Shown: piece after piece, positions 55,457-61,473 of the stretch | How the letters are laid out: each line of letters begins with the position of its first letter | Position numbering within the stretch: position 1 is the stretch's first letter | Assembly (NCBI GenBank): GCA_947453145.1 | Contig: CANGFA010000007.1 | Location: forward strand, 24,353 to 88,352 | DNA length: 64,000 nt | Direction of reading: 5' to 3' | Source: Bacteroidota bacterium | GTDB lineage: Bacteria > Bacteroidota > Bacteroidia > Chitinophagales > Chitinophagaceae | Program-made: the position numbers and the translations under genes | The notes under the pieces: model-generated | What the model was told of the DNA's origin: nothing | The model's database searches: none | What the model saw: the letters and a program-made list of their open reading frames with translations, nothing else

Positions 55457-56755
55457 ATGGACAAAATGAGGTTTAGATGGACAGTTATATTACTTGCCTG
55501 TTTGTATGCTGGTCAAATAATGGCACAGGTAAATTCGGATGGATTAAATCCTGACCGCATTTTGGACCCAAGCATACACACTGTATTAATACATCCTACA
55601 GGCAATCCATTAGCAGCGCCCATGGTGTCCTTGAATTATGGGGGCGCATTGCAAATTAGTTTTGACGATTTTAAAGCGAGTTATCAGGATTATGCGTATT
55701 TAATAGAACTGGTTGATAGTAATTGGAAATCCATAAACATGAATGACTTTGAATATGTGAATGGGTTTAATCAAAATAAAATCACAAGCTTCTCTGTATC
55801 TTCTATTGCCTCTCAGAAATATTTTCATTATCAATTTGCTTTCCCAAATAACAATTGCAAGCCAAGGTTGTCGGGTAATTATATTTTAAAAGTGTTTAAG
55901 AATGGAGATAAAGAAAATTTAATTTTTACACGCCGTTTTTACGTGGCCGATAATTTGGTGAACATAAATGCACAGGTACAGGAGCCATTTGATGGTACTA
56001 TTTCAAAAACACATCAGCGTATAAAAGCCAGCATTGATATAAGAAATATTCCAAATTTTCAGAACAATCAACTCACTATAAAAGTGGTTCAAAATTACAG
56101 GTACAATGACCCTAAAACAACTGCCACGCCTAGTTTTATGCGCAATAGCGTTTTGGAATTTAACAATGAAGGGGAGTTGGTATTTCCTGCTGGGAAGGAA
56201 GCAAGGTGGTTGGACCTGCAAAGCTTGCAATTAAGATCGGATAGGGTTGCAGTAATCAATAATAATGAGGCCACACCAAAAATAATTGTAAAGCCGGAGG
56301 GCTCACGGGCTAATTTATTATACGCCACTTTTAAAGATTTAAATGGTGGTTTTTTAATAATGAATACCGACAATTTGCAAAGTGAAAATCAAAATGATTA
56401 TGCACAAGTGCAATTCACTTATGTGCCAAAAGACAATATTCCTTTTTTGGATCAAAGATTGTATATGGTAGGGTCCATAACCAATAATAAAATTGACGCC
56501 AGTGCAGAAATGCAATTTGATGTGAAGCAAGGCGTATATCAAAAAACACTTTTATTAAAGCAAGGCTATTATAGTTACCACTATATATTAAGAGACAGAA
56601 ACGCACCAAATGACCTAGATGATTTTACCGAAACAGAGGGCAACCACTTTGAAACGGAGAACAATTACAGCATCTTGGTTTATTACCGTGCGCCCGGGAC
56701 CCCGAATGATCAATTGGTTGGCTTTACAACTATAAATAGTACCCAAAACTGGTAA
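55457..56755 (+). CDS. Type IX secretion system Plug protein (DUF5103 family)
   Basis: 432 aa, signal peptide (WTVILLACLYAGQIMAQ). The core contains YGGALQISFDDFKASYQDY, FEYVNGFNQNKITSFS and RAVQNYRYNDPKTT-like segments of the DUF5103/T9SS_plug family, whose members close the lumen of the SprA translocon in the absence of a substrate. The C-terminal part (about 310-432, AQVQFTYVPKDNIPFLDQRL, YRAPGTPNDQLVGF) fits the second domain of the family. No other core T9SS gene is nearby, but a T9SS substrate lies 4 kb away. The SRP RNA gene follows directly. Confidence 0.88.
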   Translation: MDKMRFRWTVILLACLYAGQIMAQVNSDGLNPDRILDPSIHTVLIHPTGNPLAAPMVSLNYGGALQISFDDFKASYQDYAYLIELVDSNWKSINMNDFEYVNGFNQNKITSFSVSSIASQKYFHYQFAFPNNNCKPRLSGNYILKVFKNGDKENLIFTRRFYVADNLVNINAQVQEPFDGTISKTHQRIKASIDIRNIPNFQNNQLTIKVVQNYRYNDPKTTATPSFMRNSVLEFNNEGELVFPAGKEARWLDLQSLQLRSDRVAVINNNEATPKIIVKPEGSRANLLYATFKDLNGGFLIMNTDNLQSENQNDYAQVQFTYVPKDNIPFLDQRLYMVGSITNNKIDASAEMQFDVKQGVYQKTLLLKQGYYSYHYILRDRNAPNDLDDFTETEGNHFETENNYSILVYYRAPGTPNDQLVGFTTINSTQNW

Positions 56756-56788
56756 TAATTGCAGCTTTTTTAATCCCCTCATTTGTCC

Positions 56789-56796
56789 TACATTTG
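56789..56796 (+). promoter_or_regulatory. -7 box TACATTTG of the SRP RNA gene
   Basis: Exact TAnnTTTG with four bases before the first base of the RNA closing helix (56801). It fixes the distance from the box to the transcript start for this genome. Confidence 0.7.
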
Positions 56797-56800
56797 CACC

Positions 56801-56894
56801 GGCAGGTCTTACACGACCAGCTCCTGCAGAACCTCCCCAGGACAGGAATGTAGCAAGGATAAGCGGTTGAGCGGTGCGATGTGAGTAGCCTGCC
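56801..56894 (+). ncRNA. ffs: Bacterial small SRP RNA (4.5S type)
   Basis: The RNA scaffold of the signal recognition particle that binds Ffh. The apical domain is textbook: CAGG, then ACA-GGAA-TGT (three-base stem with a GGAA tetraloop), then AGCA, giving the symmetric loop CAGG/AGCA contacted by Ffh; AACC and GGTT pair below it. The ends GGCAGG and CCTGCC close the molecule, about 94 nt long. No Alu domain, as usual for this type. A consensus promoter lies upstream and a long hairpin with a T run downstream. Confidence 0.96.
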
Positions 56895-56931
56895 ACTTTT
56901 TTATATTATAATATAGTAAAGTGGCTTTTTT
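56892..56931 (+). terminator. Terminator of the SRP RNA gene
   Basis: GCCACTTT and AAAGTGGC pair around an AT palindrome (TATATTATAATATA), followed by T6. Its 5' arm shares GCC with the end of the SRP RNA. Confidence 0.85.
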
Positions 56932-56975
56932 ATTCCTTAGAGATTTTTAATATTTTCAACTATAAACCGCTCCAT

Positions 56976-57626
56976 ATGAAATTTTTTATCGACACAGGCA
57001 ATCTTGCTCAAATTAAAGAAGCCAACGAATTAGGCATCTTAGATGGTGTAACTACTAATCCTACTTTAATGGCCCAAGTGGGTGTAAAAGGGGAAGCAGC
57101 TATTGCCGAGCATTACAAAGCAATTTGTGAAATTGTAAATGGCGATATTAGTGCCGAGGTTTTGTCTACCGATTTCGCTACCATGGTGGAAGAAGGTAAA
57201 AAATTAGCTGCTATCCACCCAAATATTGTGGTGAAAGTACCTATGATTAAGGATGGTATCAAAGCCATTAAGTGGTTTACAGACTACGGTATTCGTACCA
57301 ACTGTACATTGGTTTTCTCTGCTGGTCAAGCTATTTTAGCTGCAAAAGCAGGTGCCACTTATGTATCTCCATTTATTGGTCGTATTGACGATAGCTCTTG
57401 GGATGGAATGGAATTAATTAGCCAAATCCGTCACATTTATGATGTACAAGGATTTCAAACACAAATTTTAGCAGCTAGTATTAGAAACGCTTTACATATT
57501 GTAAAAGCAGCGGAAGCAGGTGCCGATGTTTGTACTTGTCCTTTAGATTCTATCTTAGGATTGTTAAAACATCCTTTAACCGATATCGGACTAGCGAAGT
57601 TCTTGGAAGACGCTAAGAAAATGTAA
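56976..57626 (+). CDS. fsa: Transaldolase / fructose-6-phosphate aldolase-like (TalC/Fsa)
   Basis: 216-aa small transaldolase-family enzyme of the pentose phosphate area. The N-terminus KFFIDTGNLAQIKEANELG and GVTTNPTLMAQ near 25-35 are typical; the Schiff-base lysine lies in NIVVKVPMIKDG near 86; SPFIGRIDDSSWDG near 130. Length and motifs fit the TalC/Fsa group, most of which in Bacteroidota act as transaldolases; the choice between transaldolase and F6P aldolase is uncertain. Confidence 0.9.
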   Translation: MKFFIDTGNLAQIKEANELGILDGVTTNPTLMAQVGVKGEAAIAEHYKAICEIVNGDISAEVLSTDFATMVEEGKKLAAIHPNIVVKVPMIKDGIKAIKWFTDYGIRTNCTLVFSAGQAILAAKAGATYVSPFIGRIDDSSWDGMELISQIRHIYDVQGFQTQILAASIRNALHIVKAAEAGADVCTCPLDSILGLLKHPLTDIGLAKFLEDAKKM

Positions 57627-57668
57627 TATAATGAATGTGTTTCATTAACATTTGTTAACGAATTATAG

Positions 57669-57694
57669 AAGCCTCGCAAATTGCGGGGCTTTTC
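57669..57694 (+). terminator. Rho-independent terminator after fsa
   Basis: AAGCCTCGC and GCGGGGCTT (one T-G pair) form a stem with an AAATT loop and a T4 tail. Confidence 0.8.
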
Positions 57695-57741
57695 CTTGCA
57701 TAAAAATCTATTTTCTAATATTTCCGCATTAATTTAGCGGC

Positions 57742-58785
57742 ATGTATTCCTATTTATTTTTTGGTTTAACCATGGTGGGCATTTTTTCAATCATTGATAA
57801 TTTGAGAGGTGGTCCAAAGTATTCTAATATAAAAATTAATATTATTTTACTAATTCTACTTATTACTACAAGTAGTTTATTGGATTTTTTGAACGAATTT
57901 GGCTATCAAATTAGTTTATTCAAATCAATCATTGGGTTCAGTGCTTATATTACATTTATTAATCTCGTTTTTTTTATAGCAAATCAAAAAATCCCTAAGC
58001 CCGTATTAGTATTTGAGGTAATAATTTATATCTTTTTTATAACCACTTATGTATTAGGGTATAGATCTGCTCTTGTTATTAATGGAGAATTAATTAGTAA
58101 AATTGGCTTAATAGAAAAAGTAAAATTTTTAATTAAAGCTATCTTCTTCCTAAGTTCAATGATTTATAATTTAATAATCATTTATAAAAATACTAATAAT
58201 AATAATTTTTACTTGCTAAGAATAAAAAAGTGGACACTGTTTTTATTCTTGTTTTTATTTATTACTTTAATTATCCAAATTTTAGGCGTTTTATTTTTCT
58301 ATAAACTAGTATCATTTAAACTCTTTGACGGTAGATTTATCCTTTTTGTAATTAGGTTGCTTTTGCTCTTATTTGTCGTTTTTAGGCCTAAATATTTAGA
58401 TGATAGCCAACCTAATTTTAAAATCAATGAATTGTTAGTTAAACGAAATAATATCTCGTTTGAGGATTTTGAGTTCCTTTTTTATAAAAACCATTATTAT
58501 TTAAATATTGATGCCAATTTGGATGATTTTGCATTAAAGTTAAACTGTGGTAAGAACGAGTTATTGGAATTTCTCAAATTAAAATTAGATCAAAGTTTTA
58601 CTGAATTGCTAAACCAAAATAGGGTAGAGTATCTTAAAAAGTTATTGAGGTCAAAAAAATACGAGTCATTTACCATTGAAGCATTGTCTGAAATGTCTGG
58701 ATTTGGAACCAGAAGAAGCATGTACAACTATTTTAATAAATATGTAGGCATGACTCCAAGTGAGTTTATTAATTCGATTAACTAA
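57742..58785 (+). CDS. Membrane-bound AraC-family regulator
   Basis: 347 aa: seven hydrophobic segments in the first ~215 residues (from LFFGLTMVGIFSIID through FILFVIRLLLLLFVVF), then a cytoplasmic linker and a C-terminal AraC HTH domain (about 255-345), of which the second helix-turn-helix is clear: FTIEALSEMSGFGTRRSMY and NKYVGMTPSEFINSI. A one-component sensor with membrane input. Its nearest targets may be the downstream surface operon, which is inference. It is followed by a terminator. Confidence 0.85.
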   Translation: MYSYLFFGLTMVGIFSIIDNLRGGPKYSNIKINIILLILLITTSSLLDFLNEFGYQISLFKSIIGFSAYITFINLVFFIANQKIPKPVLVFEVIIYIFFITTYVLGYRSALVINGELISKIGLIEKVKFLIKAIFFLSSMIYNLIIIYKNTNNNNFYLLRIKKWTLFLFLFLFITLIIQILGVLFFYKLVSFKLFDGRFILFVIRLLLLLFVVFRPKYLDDSQPNFKINELLVKRNNISFEDFEFLFYKNHYYLNIDANLDDFALKLNCGKNELLEFLKLKLDQSFTELLNQNRVEYLKKLLRSKKYESFTIEALSEMSGFGTRRSMYNYFNKYVGMTPSEFINSIN

Positions 58786-58836
58786 TTGATATTCAATTGT
58801 GCAATATTAAATTTCACAATGTGAACAAAGGTTTAT

Positions 58837-58860
58837 ACAGCTCCAATTTGGGGCTGTTTT
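58837..58860 (+). terminator. Rho-independent terminator after the AraC-type gene
   Basis: ACAGCTCC and GGGGCTGT (one T-G pair) with an AATTT loop, then T4. Confidence 0.78.
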
Positions 58861-58940
58861 CATATTTATACATATTGCAAGAACTTAGAAATATTTCTAC
58901 GGTTTATTCTTCTTTTAAAATTCAGTAAAATCCCACTAAC

Positions 58941-59528
58941 ATGGAAAAAGCTTTCGGTAAATTCAAGCAATTTATTGCTCCATTTGGGCTAAATGATACT
59001 GACTTTGCAACATTAGTTCAATTTTGTGATTTTGTCACCTTTGCAAAAGGAGCAGAAATCATGAAAGCTGGGGATAAACAAAATTTTATTTACTTCATTT
59101 CAAAGGGGATAATCAGAAATTATGTGCTTAGTACGGACGGTCAGGTAAGAACCTATGGATTTAGGGTGGAAAATATGTTAATCACTGGTTATGCCTTACA
59201 TAATTATAAAGATGAGTATAGGGCTGCGGTTAATATTGAATGTTTGGAGGATTGTGAGATGATTCGGATTCCCTTTTCTGCATTAAAATTTATGGAGAAC
59301 CATAGTAAGGATGCGCATAAAGTAGCTAGATACTTAGCGGAAAATCATACAATGGAATTGGTTAGGTTTATTATTGATAACGATACTAAAACAGTTTTAG
59401 AAAGATATAATAATTTGGAATCGATGTTCCCAAATATTCAACAAAGGTTGCCTCAGCATATTATTGCTTCCTATTTAAGAATCACTCCTGTACATTTGTC
59501 TAACTTAAAAAAGTCTAGAAAGAGTTAA
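58941..59528 (+). CDS. Crp/Fnr family transcriptional regulator
   Basis: 195 aa. An N-terminal cyclic-nucleotide-binding-like domain (about 10-125: FVTFAKGAEIMKAGDKQNFI, YFISKGIIRNYV, RIPFSALKFM) and a short C-terminal winged HTH (LPQHIIASYLRITPVHLSNLKKS, about 170-192). The compact type is common in Bacteroidota. The effector is unknown, and the conserved cAMP-binding Arg/Ser pair is not evident. The barrel gene of the surface operon starts 171 bp downstream. Confidence 0.87.
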   Translation: MEKAFGKFKQFIAPFGLNDTDFATLVQFCDFVTFAKGAEIMKAGDKQNFIYFISKGIIRNYVLSTDGQVRTYGFRVENMLITGYALHNYKDEYRAAVNIECLEDCEMIRIPFSALKFMENHSKDAHKVARYLAENHTMELVRFIIDNDTKTVLERYNNLESMFPNIQQRLPQHIIASYLRITPVHLSNLKKSRKS

Positions 59529-59626
59529 GCTTTAACAGTATCAAAATTGAACGTCGAAATATTTCTATATATTTCATTTTAATTTTATTTCATTAAAGTA
59601 CTTTAAGATTTTCTATTCTTATTTAA

Positions 59627-59646
59627 ACGTTAAAATACTTTAACGT
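59627..59646. promoter_or_regulatory. Inverted repeat ACGTTAAA-N4-TTTAACGT
   Basis: A perfect 8-bp dyad (ACGTTAAA, ATAC, TTTAACGT) located 54 bp before the ATG of the first surface-operon gene. Width and symmetry suit a dimeric HTH protein such as the Crp/Fnr regulator encoded upstream. Confidence 0.45.
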
Positions 59647-59699
59647 AGAATAATTTCTCCTTTATTTTCTTTGTGCATTAATCATCACAAAGGAATAAA

Positions 59700-60404
59700 A
59701 TGCAGATTCGAAAAAACATTTCCACCCAACATTTTCTTTTTTTATTGTTAGCCATTGCTGTTTTTAATTCAGCAACAGCACAAACGAGTAAAAGTAAGGT
59801 ACACTCAGATAAAGGCTGGTCTTTGTTTGGTGCATTGACATTGAACAAACAGTCCGTGAATGATGCGGGTATTCATGTGCCTGTAAATTATTTGTATAAT
59901 ACAGTGAACAATAACGTATTTAAACCTGGCTATAGTGGTGGTTTTAGATACGATGGTGCTTCAAAACAAAATAATTATTACTCATTAAGTTTTGCAGTAA
60001 ACAGAGTGAGTGCGGGTACTTTTTATAAGAACAAGTACACTTTGGCTCCCTTTATGGAGGACTTCACGCATTATAAAGCCGATAATCAATTTACAACCTT
60101 AAGTGTTGCAGCGCATTACAAGATGTTGCTTCCTTTAAACGATATGCGTAAGTATAAGTTTTATGCAGTGGTAGGTCCAAGCCTGGATTATAAGATTTCA
60201 AAAATTGCTGCGGAGCATTTAATTAATGGAGCAGGTAATAGGGCTTTTATAAATGGAGACCTAGGTGCTGAGTTTGACAATAAAGGATATTATGTTTTAT
60301 ATGCCCATTATAAACTTGGGAAGAACCTTACTGAATCTTCTGCTAATATTCAAATGAATCGTTTTGAGTTGGGCATGTCCATAAAAGTGAAAGATTTATT
60401 TTAA
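59700..60404 (+). CDS. Exported outer-membrane beta-barrel-like protein
   Basis: 234 aa with a signal peptide (HFLFLLLAIAVFNSATAQ, cleaved near 28). The rest alternates in beta-strand fashion (KGWSLFGALTLNKQS, YSLSFAVNRVSAGTFYK, FTTLSVAAHYKMLLPL, KFYAVVGPSLDYKISK), resembling the outer-membrane beta-barrel (OMP_b-brl, PorT-like) group. First gene of a four-gene block with intergenic gaps of 50, 23 and 50 bp. Function unknown; a role in anchoring or exporting the downstream surface protein is inference. Confidence 0.72.
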   Translation: MQIRKNISTQHFLFLLLAIAVFNSATAQTSKSKVHSDKGWSLFGALTLNKQSVNDAGIHVPVNYLYNTVNNNVFKPGYSGGFRYDGASKQNNYYSLSFAVNRVSAGTFYKNKYTLAPFMEDFTHYKADNQFTTLSVAAHYKMLLPLNDMRKYKFYAVVGPSLDYKISKIAAEHLINGAGNRAFINGDLGAEFDNKGYYVLYAHYKLGKNLTESSANIQMNRFELGMSIKVKDLF

Positions 60405-60458
60405 AAAAAATATTCTGTTTAAAACAAACAACTAAATAATTACGAAACACATTTTTAT

Positions 60459-60869
60459 ATGAAACAACTTTTCACTTTATTAATAGCAACCATTGTTTTA
60501 ACATTAACGGCATGTAATAAGGAAACCCCTGCCACACAGACTACCGTGATGAACAATATGCTTACCAATAAAACTTGGTATTTAGATTACAGCGTTACAG
60601 GTGCGGCAACAAAAAATTATGTTGGTCAGTCCACTTATTTTGTGACTTATTTAAAAGACGGAAGTGTTAAGGACTCGGATGGTTTAACAGGGATTTATAC
60701 GGTTGAGAATATCTATAATCAATCCCAAATCCATGTGCAAGTAAAAACGCTTAATGGCAATCCAATTGAACAGATCTATGATATTATCTCAGTGGGAGAT
60801 AGCAAATTGGTATTGTCCAAGCAAGTGGCATCGGGCACGCCAACGCAATTATATTTTACCAATAAATAG
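60459..60869 (+). CDS. Small lipoprotein, lipocalin-like
   Basis: 136 aa with a lipoprotein signal (LIATIVLTLTAC, Cys19). The mature part has the N-terminal pattern LTNKTWYLDYSVTG and strand repeats (STYFVTYLKDGSVKDSDG, GIYTVENIYNQ, IISVGDSKLVLSKQV) of small lipocalin-like lipoproteins frequent in Bacteroidota. Function unknown. Second gene of the surface block. Confidence 0.72.
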   Translation: MKQLFTLLIATIVLTLTACNKETPATQTTVMNNMLTNKTWYLDYSVTGAATKNYVGQSTYFVTYLKDGSVKDSDGLTGIYTVENIYNQSQIHVQVKTLNGNPIEQIYDIISVGDSKLVLSKQVASGTPTQLYFTNK

Positions 60870-60892
60870 ATAAACCCAATAATAATTAAATA

Positions 60893-61423
60893 ATGAATAT
60901 TTGGTTTAAACATATTAAAGCTTACTTGCTAATTGCAATTATAGCATTATCCTTCCCCAAAAGTTTACAAGCTCAGGAGCTAAGTGGCTCATTTATTATG
61001 AGTAGCATAGGTGGCATACAAAATATGTCTAACAATAGCATGGCGGTAACCTTTACAAGCAATGCAAATTGTTTAAATGTGCAAAATGGTGCAGCAGTAT
61101 TAACCGGAGAGAGAGGCACCGGACTGTTTGCCATTAACTGCGAAGTAAACACCAAGTTTAATACATTAGGTATTAAACTTTACCCAAATCCGGTTGGTGC
61201 CAACACCAAGGTTAAGTTTATTAACACGCCTCCATTAAACGACAATTTCAATATAACAGTTTGGAGCAGTCAGGGTGAAAAAATAAGCACAAGTAATGCT
61301 ACAGGTTATGAAATATACCAGGGCAAGCTTATGAATATGAGCGCACTAATATCGGGCAGCTATATTATCCAAATTGAATCCGATAAATACCAGGATGCTT
61401 TAAAGTTTATTAAAGCCAATTAA
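60893..61423 (+). CDS. Small T9SS substrate with type A sorting domain
   Basis: 176 aa: signal peptide (AYLLIAIIALSFPKSLQAQ), a mature part of only about 70 residues (ELSGSFIMSSIGGIQNMSNN, NCLNVQNGAAVLTGERGTG with a Cys pair) and a C-terminal sorting domain from about residue 96: LGIKLYPNPVGANTKVKF, FNITVWSSQGEKI, SGSYIIQIESDKYQ. This is the type A CTD recognised by the type IX secretion system, so the protein is probably delivered to the cell surface or medium. The Plug gene 4 kb upstream is consistent with a functioning T9SS. The tiny cargo is unusual. Confidence 0.83.
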   Translation: MNIWFKHIKAYLLIAIIALSFPKSLQAQELSGSFIMSSIGGIQNMSNNSMAVTFTSNANCLNVQNGAAVLTGERGTGLFAINCEVNTKFNTLGIKLYPNPVGANTKVKFINTPPLNDNFNITVWSSQGEKISTSNATGYEIYQGKLMNMSALISGSYIIQIESDKYQDALKFIKAN

Positions 61424-61473
61424 GAAGAAACACAAAAAAATAATTAATTATAAAGACCTATAACTCCTATAAT

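Noticed and set aside
56615..56896. Minus-strand open frame across the end of the Plug gene and the SRP RNA
   Set aside because: It is antisense to the SRP RNA and to a real gene, has no recognisable domain, and its Pro/Gly-rich composition reflects the RNA structure.
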